A DNA stretch of 22,443 nt from Desulfocapsa sp. GTDB lineage: Bacteria; Desulfobacterota; Desulfobulbia; Desulfobulbales; Desulfocapsaceae. The stretch is taken from the NCBI GenBank assembly GCA_030638765.1, contig DAOWDZ010000259.1, positions 1 to 22,443 of the forward strand. Reading direction: 5' to 3'. The translations under genes were made by a program, and so were the position numbers. How positions within the stretch are numbered: the stretch's first letter is position 1; each line of letters opens with the position of its first letter. The notes under the pieces were generated by a model. It saw nothing but the letters and a program-made list of their open reading frames with translations, did not search any database and was not told the DNA's origin. This document shows positions 8,396 to 17,687 of the stretch, in pieces.

Positions 8396-10141
8396 ATGGC
8401 CGAAAGCACAAATAAAAAAGTCACTAATAAAAAGAAATACTTAGAACCAACTTTCCACTTCGCGAGAAAGCGCATTCCAGTTGGAACAGAAGAAATATCT
8501 GAAAAACTTACAATATCAGAACTTGTCAAATCAGACCAGCCCCTTCTTTCTTTCCCGGAATTTGAAAAGTTTTCAGAAAAAGGCTTTGAAAAAAGTCCAG
8601 TACGATCTGGAAAAAACACTCAATTTTCAGAAGACGGAGACACCTTATTAGCCTCAGCCATAGGCTACCCTAGAATTGACATCATGCCCCAAAAGGACAA
8701 CGAAGAACCTATTCTTCTTGTCTCAATCACCCCTTTGGTTAAAGTCTCCGGCGACAAGATGACGGCAACACTTCTCCTCCAGCCCCCAATCTCAAAAAAA
8801 TGTTCAGTGCGTAATGAACCACTCCCTGAGCTCTTAAAAGAAGCAGGTATTCTCTTTGGAATTGACCAAAACAGCCTCCAGGAAGCCCAGGGTGTTATTG
8901 CAAAAGGCTATACTGATTTCGTAGACATACCGATAGCACACGGCATACAGTCATCGCTCGGAACAGATGCTTACCTTAAATTTGCTTTCGAGATAGGCCC
9001 GATTGCGGGCCAACGCCTTGAAGATGGTAGCATTGATTTCCGTGAACGTAGAATTATGATTGCAACTGCCAAAGATGAGCTCCTTGCAACCAAAATATCC
9101 GCAGTTCCAGGTACTACAGGCATTGATGTTCTTGGCCAGGAGCTAGAACCCGATGGTGGCAAGGATGTTGAGATAAAAATCAAACAGGACGTCAAGTTTA
9201 TAAAAGAGAGCGGTGAAATCAGAGCCACTAAAGATGGTATTTTGACCGTGGTCAATGACTGCGAAATTAAAGTCTGCTCTAAACAGGTCATTTTAACCGA
9301 CATTGATTACAACACCGGCAATATTGACTCGAAAAGCTGCGTTATAATCAATGGGGCTGTTCAGCCCGGCTTTAAAGTCCACACAGGCGGAGATCTTGAA
9401 ATAAAAAAAGAAGTCATGTCTGCCAACATATTGAGCGAGGCCAACGTAGTAATAAAAGGAGGAATAACAGGCAAAAAAACGCAGATTAAGGCACTAGGCG
9501 ATATTGATTTTAAGTTCATAGAACAGGGCAATATTGAGTGCGGTGGAAACGTCGTAATGCGTAAACAATCCTATTACAGCAATCTTTTGGCAAAAGGTGC
9601 TATCCTCTGTAATGAGGGTACAACCATCGTAGGTGGAGAAACGATATCCGGTGACTCCTTAACGACAAGCCATGTAGGTTCCTCTAATTCCAAGCCAGCA
9701 TTTCTTGCTGCCGGTGTTGACTACGAAAGACTAGTCACCCAAAGAGAACTCCGAAAAAAACTCACTGCTCAGGAAGATGAAATCATTAAATGGCTGCAAC
9801 GCTATGGTGGAAATAGAAAATCAAAGAAAATCCGAAAAATGGAAGCGGATGCTTCTGAGACAAAGATGAAACTTCTCAAGCTGAATCTTATTCCCGGTAC
9901 CGGCCTTTATTCAAGAGTTGGTGACCTTAAAGGAACTCTCGACAATACTCCCGATGAAAATGACGACGAGCCTCAAGGTATTCGAATAGATAAAATTTTT
10001 ATTGACCTTAAAGGAACTGTTTTAGCTGGAACTGTAGTTCGAATTGGCAACTGTAAACTCGTCATCAAAAAAAGCATTTCAAAACGACGACTCAAACTCA
10101 ACAAGAAGATGAAACAAATCATTGCAGCCCCTATCAAATAA
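8396..10141 (+). CDS. FapA/DUF342 family protein
   Basis: This is a 581-residue cytoplasmic-looking protein with no signal peptide. It has a variable N-terminal segment (about 1-130) and the DUF342 alpha/beta part containing IATAKDELLATKISAVPGTTGIDVLGQ. Next are Gly-rich repeating strands typical of the FapA right-handed beta-helix (IINGAVQPGFKVHTGGDLEI, then further GNI and GNV turns). A charged coiled-coil stretch with clustered Lys/Arg (about 450-500) leads to a short beta tail. In Vibrio the FapA protein binds the glucose-PTS enzyme IIA; in most bacteria the role of DUF342 proteins is unknown. ATG 8396 is chosen, with AGGG 11 nt upstream; a GTG three codons earlier (8387) is possible. It stands alone between the terminator at 8191-8228 and sbcD. 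The ~290 nt upstream hold only that terminator and no good promoter match. Confidence 0.85.
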   Translation: MAESTNKKVTNKKKYLEPTFHFARKRIPVGTEEISEKLTISELVKSDQPLLSFPEFEKFSEKGFEKSPVRSGKNTQFSEDGDTLLASAIGYPRIDIMPQKDNEEPILLVSITPLVKVSGDKMTATLLLQPPISKKCSVRNEPLPELLKEAGILFGIDQNSLQEAQGVIAKGYTDFVDIPIAHGIQSSLGTDAYLKFAFEIGPIAGQRLEDGSIDFRERRIMIATAKDELLATKISAVPGTTGIDVLGQELEPDGGKDVEIKIKQDVKFIKESGEIRATKDGILTVVNDCEIKVCSKQVILTDIDYNTGNIDSKSCVIINGAVQPGFKVHTGGDLEIKKEVMSANILSEANVVIKGGITGKKTQIKALGDIDFKFIEQGNIECGGNVVMRKQSYYSNLLAKGAILCNEGTTIVGGETISGDSLTTSHVGSSNSKPAFLAAGVDYERLVTQRELRKKLTAQEDEIIKWLQRYGGNRKSKKIRKMEADASETKMKLLKLNLIPGTGLYSRVGDLKGTLDNTPDENDDEPQGIRIDKIFIDLKGTVLAGTVVRIGNCKLVIKKSISKRRLKLNKKMKQIIAAPIK

Positions 10142-10159
10142 TAACGGTTGAATAAAAAC

Positions 10160-10191
10160 CAGGCCGTGACTGTTGGTCCTGATCATTTTTT
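10160..10191 (+). terminator. Possible weak terminator after fapA
   Basis: CAGGCC (10160-10165) pairs with GGTCCTG (10175-10181) with one bulged T, and a run of six T follows at 10186-10191 after a short gap. The stem is short and imperfect, so termination would be partial at best. Confidence 0.4.
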
Positions 10192-10245
10192 CTCTACGCA
10201 ACGAAGAGATCTACACTGCTGGCGTGCTCTTCAAGGTGCACTGCC

Positions 10246-11460
10246 ATGAACATACTTCACACTTCAGACTGGCATCTTGGGCACAGGCTTTACGGATGGC
10301 AACGATACCAGGAACACTCTGATTTTCTTGATTGGCTTTTAATCTGTATTGAAAAGCAGGAAATTGATGTCCTCATTGTTGCGGGTGACGTCTTTGACAG
10401 TCAAACACCATCAAACAAAAGCCTGGAAATGTATTACAGGTTCCTTTCCCGCACTGCACACTCATGCTGTCGGCATGTCATTATTGTTGGCGGAAATCAC
10501 GATTCTCCCACTCTACTCAACGCACCCCGCGAACTTCTTTCATTCTTGAATATCCATATTATTGGAAAAGTTCCTGATGCTATTGAAGATGAACTCATCG
10601 TACTCAATAATAGCGATGGTGATCCAGAGATCATAGTACTAGCTGTTCCCTACCTTCGTGATAAGGATATCAGGTTGTCTGTTGCCAAAGAAAACCCTGA
10701 TGAAAAACAGAACAGGACTCTTCAGGGTATTCAAAATCATTATCTTGAGCTCACAAAACTTGCCGAACAGAAAAAACATTCTCTAAAAAATGAAATCCCA
10801 ATTATTGCCACCGGTCATCTTTTTTGTCAGGGAGGCAAGACTAGGCAAGGAGATGGGGTCAGAGAGCTTTATGTTGGTCATCTTGTTCAAGTTGGTCTTG
10901 ATACATTTCCCGCAGTTATTGACTATCTCGCGCTTGGTCATCTTCACATGCCTCAAAAAATTTCAAAACAGGATCATCGCAGATATTCAGGAGCTCCTCT
11001 TGCCATGAGTTTTACAGAAGCTCAGGAGCAAAAGTGTGTGCTGGTAATCGACACACATCGACAATGCTCTGTAGAGGAAATTGCAGTCCCCTGTTTTCAA
11101 GCTCTAGAGCGTATTGATGGTGAAATTGAATATATTTTAGAAACCATTGATGTATTAGCTAAGCAGAATAAGAGTATACTTCTTGAAATAAATTATAAGG
11201 GACAGCATCTTATTGATGATTTACAGGAACAGGTTCATTCCGCCGTTCACGGTACTCATTTGCAGGTTCTTCGCATAAGCAACAAACGAATTTATGACCA
11301 TATCCTGCAACAAACTTCTTCTATAAAAACACTTGAAGAGCTCACCCCGCAGCAGGTTTTTCTGCAATGTCTTGAACTCCACGAAATACCAGGAGAGCAA
11401 CGCCAGGAGCTTGAACAAAGCTTTGCTATAGCTCTTGAATCTATACAGGTTGAGGAATAA
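10246..11460 (+). CDS. sbcD: Exonuclease SbcD (Mre11-type nuclease subunit)
   Basis: This 404-residue metallophosphoesterase is the nuclease half of SbcCD, which cuts DNA hairpins and cruciforms and opens protein-blocked ends. The metal-binding motifs are all visible: D8 and H10 in SDWHLGH, D48 in AGDVFDS, N84-H85-D86 in GGNHDS, then ATGHLF and LALGHLH. Length and order match the family. ATG 10246 has AAGGTG 7 nt upstream. The sbcC start follows 6 nt after its stop, so the two form an operon. Confidence 0.97.
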   Translation: MNILHTSDWHLGHRLYGWQRYQEHSDFLDWLLICIEKQEIDVLIVAGDVFDSQTPSNKSLEMYYRFLSRTAHSCCRHVIIVGGNHDSPTLLNAPRELLSFLNIHIIGKVPDAIEDELIVLNNSDGDPEIIVLAVPYLRDKDIRLSVAKENPDEKQNRTLQGIQNHYLELTKLAEQKKHSLKNEIPIIATGHLFCQGGKTRQGDGVRELYVGHLVQVGLDTFPAVIDYLALGHLHMPQKISKQDHRRYSGAPLAMSFTEAQEQKCVLVIDTHRQCSVEEIAVPCFQALERIDGEIEYILETIDVLAKQNKSILLEINYKGQHLIDDLQEQVHSAVHGTHLQVLRISNKRIYDHILQQTSSIKTLEELTPQQVFLQCLELHEIPGEQRQELEQSFAIALESIQVEE

Positions 11461-11466
11461 TTACCC

Positions 11467-14400
11467 GTGAAGATTCAGCGTATTCGCTTTCAAAATCTTA
11501 ATTCATTGGCTGGAATATGGGAGATCGACTTCAAATCTCCCGCCTATGCCGGAAATAATCTTTTCGCCATTACAGGCCCTACAGGTGCCGGAAAATCGAC
11601 CCTGCTCGACGCAATCTGTCTTGCTTTGTATGGCACGACGCCACGTCTTGGAAAAATAACCAAGTCATCCAACCAGATTATGAGCAGACACACTGGTGTT
11701 TGTTTTGCTGAGGTTGAATTTTCAACTACCAAAGGCAACTTCCGCTGCCATTGGTCACAGCATCGTTCACGGCAGAAAGCTCAGGAAAAGTTACAAGTAC
11801 CCAGACATGAAATCACCGATTCTGTAAAAAACAAACTGCTTGAAAGCAGCATCCGTAATGTTGCAAAAAAGGTTGAAGAAGTAACAGGGATGGATTTTGA
11901 CCGTTTCACCCGTTCAACCCTTCTGGCTCAGGGCAGATTTGCAGCCTTTCTTCAGGCATCTGCTGATGAACGTGCGCCTCTTCTCGAGCAGATAACAGGT
12001 ACTGAAATATACTCCCGCCTTTCCATCAAAGTCCACGAAATGAAGTCGGAGGAGCAAAACAAACTTAAAGAATGTAACCAGATACTCTCAACTATAAACC
12101 TGCTGCAACCTGAGGAGGAAGAGGAACTCAAAAAACGAATTATTGAGACAGAGAAAGAAAATAAGAAAATAAGAAATCAACTGAACACATATCAATCATA
12201 CCTTACCTGGGTTCAAACCATTGTAAAACTTGAAAAAGAATACAAAGGATATGGTAAGCAACTCGATACTTTAAAAAAGGAGCAAGAGGAACACCAAGAA
12301 TATTTAAGCAGCCTGCAACCTGCCCTTGCCGCCAAAGAAATTTTTCCACTCCATAGTACCGTACAAAAGCTGGAAGAAGCCCAGCGAAACGCTCTGCATG
12401 AACTGGCTAATCTCGAAAAAGATTCCTTCAGCCTTAATGAATCAAAACAATCTATTGAAGTTACAACTGGGCAGGCTCTAAAAACACTACAACAATCAAT
12501 GGAATTACAAAGAGGGGTAGTAGTAGTAATCAGGAGAGTTGAGAAACTTGATCACAAACTCCGAGACAGTACAAACGTATTACAAGAACAGACCACTACC
12601 CTCAATAGTATCAGAGATAGATTAAAGATTGAATTGTCAACTCTACAGACGACTAAAAAGCAGCTACTACAGTTACAAAGTGACAAAAATGACCTCGATA
12701 CATTTTTTAAAAGCCATATAGGAGATGAAAAACTCACCACAGAGTTTGCTACTCTTGAATTTATCATTCATCGACTTGATGCAATATATCCTGAATTTGA
12801 GCACTTTCAACAGACACAAAAGCAGAAAATACTGGAACTTCAAAACAAAAAAGACTCTCTGCAAACTCTCAAAAAAGACCGTACCAGTGCACAAGATGAA
12901 CTTGCGTTAGCAATAAAAAGATGTTTGAAAATCAATGAGAATATCAAACTCCTTTCACATGGAAACGATTTTTCTGATTTACAGCAAAACCTTTTCATAA
13001 CGAAAAATCGTGAAAAAAGTGTCCATGAGCTTACCCTCCTTTTTCAACAGAAAACCGTCGCCATAAAGAGGATTATAACGCTGCAAGAACAAATCAAAAT
13101 CATTATTACAAACGCAGAAGAAAGAACCAAAATCCATTCTCTCATTACGAAAGAACATACTGTAAAACAAAATCAAATTACTCTTCTTGAAGATAATTTA
13201 CTTCTTCTTGCCAGAATTCAAACCCTTGAGGAAGACAGGAAACATCTTGCTGAAGGCGCCCCATGTCCCCTTTGTGGCTCTCTCAATCACCCATACAACC
13301 ATGGCAATTCCCCAACCACATCCAAAGAAAAACAACAATTGGAGAAAGCTAAGGGTGAGTTAAAAGAAATCATTGATCAGACTACAGCTCTTAACCGGGA
13401 AGACATTGCGTCAAAAGAAAAAAAGAAATTTCTCAGTAAACAAATTGACGAAACTCAACAACAGTCAAACACAGTAAAGACAACAATCGAACAACTCCTT
13501 TCGACTCTCGAGCTACCTTGCCTTTCAAAAATAGGTTCAGATGAATTACAACAAGAGTTACAAAAAGCCGTTGATCATAAAAACATCCTTGAGTCTGAGC
13601 TGACTCATCATCAAAATCTGACCAAAGAACTCGATACGCTGAACACCCAGATACAGAAACGTACAACACATACCCAGAACCTTGAAAAAGAAGTCATTAC
13701 AGTTCAGCATAATCTGGCTTCTGCTGAAAAAGATCAGGAAAATATTACCCGCCAGGAATTGAAACTTTCAGATGAATTGAAACTTTTGGAAAATGATCTT
13801 TCTGAAAAACTGCGCCCTCATGGAACATTTAAAATTGCTAAGAATACTTTATCCGACATCCTCCTTACGCTTAATCAGAGAATTAACCTCTGGAAAGCAA
13901 AGAAAGATGAGGAAAAGCGTCTTATCCCAAAACTTATCAAGCTTGACGCCGAATTAACTCATAAACAAACATTTTGTGCAAAAGAAAGTAAACTGCTCAC
14001 AGGTCAGGAGGTTCACTGTAATTTATTGAAAACTAATTTTGAAGAACTACAACAGAAACGAGAAGCTCTTTTTGGTCAAAAAGAAACCGAGGCAGAAGAA
14101 AAACAACTTGAACTCTCCGTCGCTGAAGCACGGGAAACACATGCTCAATCACTGGTAAAAGCAGGGGATGTTGAAAGAAAAATCACCGCGGCTCATACAC
14201 TCCAAGATCACCTTACAATAGAAACTCAAGCTCGATCACAAGAAATAGCTACTCAGAAGGATGCTTTCACCAAAGCTATTACCCAATCAAACTTTGCAAC
14301 TTCTGATGAGTTTTTAAAGGCTATTCGCACGCCACAGCAATTAATACAACTACAGGAACTGCAAAGTAAACTTCAGGAAAAAGAAACCGAGTTCACTACA

Positions 14401-15141
14401 CTTAGAAAAGACAAGTACGCACAACTTCGTCTTGAAAAAGAAAAGCATCTTTGCAGTGAAACTGAAGCAGAAATCAAGAAACAGCTTCTGGAACAGGAAA
14501 CACAGGTGGAAGCCCTTCAAAAAGAAACAATCACAGCAAAAGAACAATTCAGAAGAAATACTCAAGATAAAGGGAAAGTCTCAATACAGTTAGCAGCTAT
14601 TGAGGCACAAAAGAAAAAATGCAGTGCCTGGAACAAGCTCCATTTACTCATTGGATCTTCCGATGGAAAGAAATTCAGGAACTTTGCTCAGGGACTGACA
14701 TTTGAAATGATGATCCACCACGCAAACTCTCATCTCAAAAAAATGGACAATCGCTATATTTTGCTCCGTGACAAAACTCAACCACTTGACATCAATGTGA
14801 TTGACACGTATCAAGCCGATGAAATCAGGTCAACAAAGAATTTGTCCGGTGGAGAATCATTTCTGGTTAGCCTTGCACTTGCCTTGGGACTCTCGCGTAT
14901 GGCCTCTCACAACATTCGGGTTGATTCACTATTTCTAGATGAAGGATTTGGAACGCTGGATGAAAACGCTCTCGAATCAGCCCTTGAGACACTCGCTCAG
15001 CTTCGTGAAGAAAATAAGCTTATCGGTATAATATCACATGTGGGAGCATTGAAAGAACGTGTTCCGTTACAGATTAAAATTATTCCTGGAAGCCGGGGCA
15101 ACAGCACAATAACTGGCCCAGGTGTCACACGAGAAGGATAG
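11467..15141 (+). CDS. sbcC: Exonuclease SbcC (Rad50-type ATPase subunit)
   Basis: This 1224-residue SMC-like ATPase pairs with SbcD. The P-loop is GPTGAGKST with K43; the Q-loop region contains STLLAQGRFAAFL. Two long coiled-coil arms (about 180-590 and 610-1040) flank the zinc hook C600-P-L-C603, which dimerises the complex. The ABC signature LSGGE is at 1126-1130 and Walker B ends in D1158-E1159 (LFLDEGFGTLD). The start is GTG at 11467, supported by GAGGA at 11451-11455 and by the conserved opening IQRIRFQNLNSL. An odd detail is a four-fold GTA repeat at 12517-12528, giving a Val351-354 run inside the first coiled coil. Its 3' end converges on the minus-strand gene at 15150 with an 8-nt gap. 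Confidence 0.97.
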   Translation: MKIQRIRFQNLNSLAGIWEIDFKSPAYAGNNLFAITGPTGAGKSTLLDAICLALYGTTPRLGKITKSSNQIMSRHTGVCFAEVEFSTTKGNFRCHWSQHRSRQKAQEKLQVPRHEITDSVKNKLLESSIRNVAKKVEEVTGMDFDRFTRSTLLAQGRFAAFLQASADERAPLLEQITGTEIYSRLSIKVHEMKSEEQNKLKECNQILSTINLLQPEEEEELKKRIIETEKENKKIRNQLNTYQSYLTWVQTIVKLEKEYKGYGKQLDTLKKEQEEHQEYLSSLQPALAAKEIFPLHSTVQKLEEAQRNALHELANLEKDSFSLNESKQSIEVTTGQALKTLQQSMELQRGVVVVIRRVEKLDHKLRDSTNVLQEQTTTLNSIRDRLKIELSTLQTTKKQLLQLQSDKNDLDTFFKSHIGDEKLTTEFATLEFIIHRLDAIYPEFEHFQQTQKQKILELQNKKDSLQTLKKDRTSAQDELALAIKRCLKINENIKLLSHGNDFSDLQQNLFITKNREKSVHELTLLFQQKTVAIKRIITLQEQIKIIITNAEERTKIHSLITKEHTVKQNQITLLEDNLLLLARIQTLEEDRKHLAEGAPCPLCGSLNHPYNHGNSPTTSKEKQQLEKAKGELKEIIDQTTALNREDIASKEKKKFLSKQIDETQQQSNTVKTTIEQLLSTLELPCLSKIGSDELQQELQKAVDHKNILESELTHHQNLTKELDTLNTQIQKRTTHTQNLEKEVITVQHNLASAEKDQENITRQELKLSDELKLLENDLSEKLRPHGTFKIAKNTLSDILLTLNQRINLWKAKKDEEKRLIPKLIKLDAELTHKQTFCAKESKLLTGQEVHCNLLKTNFEELQQKREALFGQKETEAEEKQLELSVAEARETHAQSLVKAGDVERKITAAHTLQDHLTIETQARSQEIATQKDAFTKAITQSNFATSDEFLKAIRTPQQLIQLQELQSKLQEKETEFTTLRKDKYAQLRLEKEKHLCSETEAEIKKQLLEQETQVEALQKETITAKEQFRRNTQDKGKVSIQLAAIEAQKKKCSAWNKLHLLIGSSDGKKFRNFAQGLTFEMMIHHANSHLKKMDNRYILLRDKTQPLDINVIDTYQADEIRSTKNLSGGESFLVSLALALGLSRMASHNIRVDSLFLDEGFGTLDENALESALETLAQLREENKLIGIISHVGALKERVPLQIKIIPGSRGNSTITGPGVTREG

Positions 15142-15149
15142 TAACTCTT

Positions 15150-15515
15150 CTACAGCCCCTCTGTTTCGACACTTTTTTGATCCAGTTCTTTGCCTATTCG
15201 CCAAGCATCCACCACGGAAAACAGCCAGCAGCTAAACATTATCAAAAAGGATATTTTCAGAAAAATGGTAGATGCAGTAGTTGAAGCCTCTAAAACAATA
15301 CTCATCACCCTTGGAATTGTTGCAGCCTCACCACCATCCACAACACCCTGTAACATTATCACAGCCTGACGTACAACGGCGGTAACACATAGAATTCCAC
15401 TTAAAAATGCGATACCGAAAAGCACTGCACCCCGAAGGTATCTTGACAGGATTATCTGCCCGGCTCCCGGGAAGATCAGAGCCGAAAACAAAACCCCTTT
15501 TAAGACATTACTCAT
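15150..15515 (-). CDS. Small membrane protein of unknown function
   Basis: I do not recognise this 121-residue protein with certainty. The ATG at 15515-15513 has AGGA about 5 nt upstream, better than several neighbours have. It shows a hydrophobic opening with FPGAGQI (about residues 5-22), a clear membrane segment at about 29-48, and another at about 83-104 ending in VVDAW. The tail is charged and probably cytoplasmic. The PGAGQ plus following Tyr-Leu-Arg-Gly pattern recalls small TM2/DUF5683-like membrane proteins, a tentative resemblance only. It is convergent with sbcC and divergent from the ParA-like gene. Confidence 0.7.
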   Translation of the reverse strand: MSNVLKGVLFSALIFPGAGQIILSRYLRGAVLFGIAFLSGILCVTAVVRQAVIMLQGVVDGGEAATIPRVMSIVLEASTTASTIFLKISFLIMFSCWLFSVVDAWRIGKELDQKSVETEGL

Positions 15516-15563
15516 ATTCCTACTTCCTTATAAACTCTACAAGCTTTCTATTTAAAAAACTCT

Positions 15564-15582
15564 CGCAATCAACTGAATTGCG
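15564..15582. repeat. Short inverted repeat between divergent genes
   Basis: CGCAAT (15564-15569) and ATTGCG (15577-15582) are perfect 6-nt arms with a 7-nt spacer. They lie 49 nt upstream of the minus-strand membrane gene and about 125 nt upstream of the ParA-like gene. It could be an operator; it is short enough to be chance. Confidence 0.3.
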
Positions 15583-15706
15583 GAAGAAGTCTTCATATTT
15601 CAAACTTGCTATTTAAAGGTTTATTATTATATTCATTTTCAGAACATCAGCCCCTTCAATGCGGGTAAAGAACCTACTAACTTTCAATACAATAAGCTAT
15701 TACCAT

Positions 15707-16525
15707 ATGACTCACCAGGATCCACCTCTATTTATTACATTGGGTAACCGAAAAGGGGGTGTTGGAAAAACAGCATCCGTTATCAACCTTGCCAGTTATC
15801 TCGTAGATTTTGGTAAGAAAATACTAATAGTTGATACCGACCCACAGGCTAACTGTTCTTCAATTTTACTTGAAAATTCTGACGACCAAAACCACTACTC
15901 CCTTGTGCATGCTCTTGAAGCTCCTGAAGGAGAAGGGTTGCTATCACAGTTCGCCTGCGAAACCTACCATCCAAACCTAAAGATAGTTCCCAATAGCACC
16001 AGATGTATGCTATGGGAAAGAAAAATAGCCAAATCCTCAGATGCTGTATTAGGAATCAAGCGACTTATTAATCAGGATCCGCAATTAAATGAGTACGATT
16101 TTATATTTTTTGATACTCCTCCCAACCTTGGAGTAATGATGAATAATGCACTCATGGCATCGGACTATATTATTATACCCATTCCTCCTTCAGACCAGTT
16201 TGCCCTCGATGGCCTCGCTGCCTACCTTGAACTTATCGGTGGGATTCGAAAGCATAACAAAAGCTTAAAACTCCTTGCGGTACTCATAACAAAATATGAC
16301 CCCGAGTGGGGCAACTCTACTCACAACCTTAATCAAATTAAAAAATATTTTATCCCAAAGGGCATCAGTATTTTCCGTACTCTCATCCATAATTGTCCTG
16401 AGGTGGATATTGCTCACGTAGAAAGAAAACCTATTTGTAATACAGCACCTGAAAGCAAATGTGCCAACGATTACTCTTTACTAGCCAAAGAATTTCTTGA
16501 TGTTTTAGAGTTCCTTCGACAATAG
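15707..16525 (+). CDS. ParA/MinD-family ATPase, orphan
   Basis: This 272-residue protein has the ParA deviant Walker A KGGVGKT (16-22, with the signature K16 and K21), Walker A' LIVDTDPQAN (D43, D45) and Walker B FIFFDTPPNLG. Such ATPases form patterns on the nucleoid or membrane to segregate DNA or position other cargo. There is no N-terminal DNA-binding extension and no ParB gene or obvious parS cluster next door, so a plasmid or chromosome partition role is not supported. It lies just before the polysaccharide operon and may position its machinery, which is inference. ATG 15707 is chosen because it puts the P-loop at the usual distance; an in-frame ATG 16 codons earlier (15659) is possible. 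Neither has a good Shine-Dalgarno. Confidence 0.88.
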   Translation: MTHQDPPLFITLGNRKGGVGKTASVINLASYLVDFGKKILIVDTDPQANCSSILLENSDDQNHYSLVHALEAPEGEGLLSQFACETYHPNLKIVPNSTRCMLWERKIAKSSDAVLGIKRLINQDPQLNEYDFIFFDTPPNLGVMMNNALMASDYIIIPIPPSDQFALDGLAAYLELIGGIRKHNKSLKLLAVLITKYDPEWGNSTHNLNQIKKYFIPKGISIFRTLIHNCPEVDIAHVERKPICNTAPESKCANDYSLLAKEFLDVLEFLRQ

Positions 16526-16586
16526 GAAGGTACTACATAAGAATAAATTCTCTTCAGATTTATAAAAATATCAATTCATTACTGTG

Positions 16587-16615
16587 TTGGAAAAGGTCTC
16601 TGTTTATGCTACACT
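16587..16615 (+). promoter_or_regulatory. Candidate sigma70 promoter of the polysaccharide operon
   Basis: TTGGAA (16587-16592) and TACACT (16610-16615) are 17 nt apart and lie 66 nt before the ATG at 16682. This is the best promoter match in the 156-nt gap after the ParA-like gene and suggests that the following four genes can be transcribed separately from it. Confidence 0.5.
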
Positions 16616-16681
16616 CATTTCTGTTATCAATAATAACTCTTTCTATCCAAATTTTATACGTAACTTTTTCAATTCGTTACC

Positions 16682-17665
16682 ATGCATAATAAAAACGAGC
16701 TCATAGCAGACATTTGTAAAACCATTCAACCATCAGACAAAATTGATCCTTTTGAAGGGTTAGATCTTGATGATATCTGTGTTTCTCCAGACCATATAAA
16801 CGCCGCTTTTCAAAAACAGAATGATCATGTTTCGAATACATCCCCTTCCTCAGAGCACCCCCAGAAACCTGTTGATGTTAACTTTGTTATCATTCCAGAT
16901 GAGGCAGGTGCTGAGTCAAACCCCAATGAACATAATGCGCCTGAAAGTAATGATCGTTATCTATCAGAAGATATCTCACGCCCACCTGCAAAACAGAAAA
17001 CAACATTTATCAACCCGCTTATTGAAAAAGCATATCACTATGCAGAACTAACCAGAATTAGAGAGAAAGTTTTTTCCAGTCTCGAAGAATCTGGCGGAAA
17101 AAGCCTCCTTATTACCAGTCCTCACGATAACACAGGAAGCAGTTTCCTTGCAGGAGCCATGGCATATATTGGAGCCCGTTCCTACTTAAAAAAAGTCCTG
17201 CTCATTGATTCCAATATGCGTCGCGCAGGGCTTCATGAACTTTTTGGAGTACCTCAGTCCTATGGATTCACTGATCTTATCCGAAATAATATTCCGTGGC
17301 AGGCGGTTGTAAAAGAGACCGGAGTTGAAAATTTAAGTATCATTACTGCTGGTGATCGCTGTGAAAACTTTGCAGAATATATTCGCCATTCACACATCCC
17401 AACATTACTGGACGATGTTCAAAAATATTTTGATCTCATTGTTTTTGATACATCCCCGGTTCTCACTCCCAACCGGAATAACGTTAACATTGTTTCCCTC
17501 ACCTCTGTGGTGGATTATTTCCTTTTAATCACAAAACAATCCGGGACAACAAAGGAAGACCTTAAAGAGACAAAAAATGTCATTGAAGCAGGAAATGGAA
17601 CCATTCATGGCATAGTTCTTAATGAATATTCTCCAGAAAAACAGAAAAAACCTTACCCAAATTAA
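16682..17665 (+). CDS. BY-kinase-like (CpsD/Wzc C-domain) ATPase, degenerate P-loop
   Basis: This is a 327-residue cytoplasmic protein. Residues 1-110 are acidic, Pro/Asn/Ser-rich and probably disordered. The rest resembles the CpsD/CapB kinase fold: an AELTRIREKVFSSL helix like the EAYRxLRTNL region of the family, Walker A' VLLIDSNMRRAGLHELFG, the GFTDLI segment, and Walker B LIVFDTSPVL. Walker A is abnormal: residues 145-155 read TSPHDNTGSSF, so the invariant Lys of GEGKST is replaced by Ser153. There is no C-terminal tyrosine cluster (the end has only scattered Tyr). It may be a pseudokinase or co-regulator of the Wzz protein encoded 22 nt downstream. No ribosome site precedes the ATG, so the start is uncertain but agrees with the promoter position. 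Confidence 0.82.
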   Translation: MHNKNELIADICKTIQPSDKIDPFEGLDLDDICVSPDHINAAFQKQNDHVSNTSPSSEHPQKPVDVNFVIIPDEAGAESNPNEHNAPESNDRYLSEDISRPPAKQKTTFINPLIEKAYHYAELTRIREKVFSSLEESGGKSLLITSPHDNTGSSFLAGAMAYIGARSYLKKVLLIDSNMRRAGLHELFGVPQSYGFTDLIRNNIPWQAVVKETGVENLSIITAGDRCENFAEYIRHSHIPTLLDDVQKYFDLIVFDTSPVLTPNRNNVNIVSLTSVVDYFLLITKQSGTTKEDLKETKNVIEAGNGTIHGIVLNEYSPEKQKKPYPN

Positions 17666-17687
17666 ACAATATATTTATCAAATAGTA

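Noticed and set aside
15707..16525. ParA gene as evidence of a plasmid or integrated element
   Set aside because: No ParB, replication gene, integrase, attachment site or repeat accompanies it, and the flanking genes are ordinary chromosomal types.
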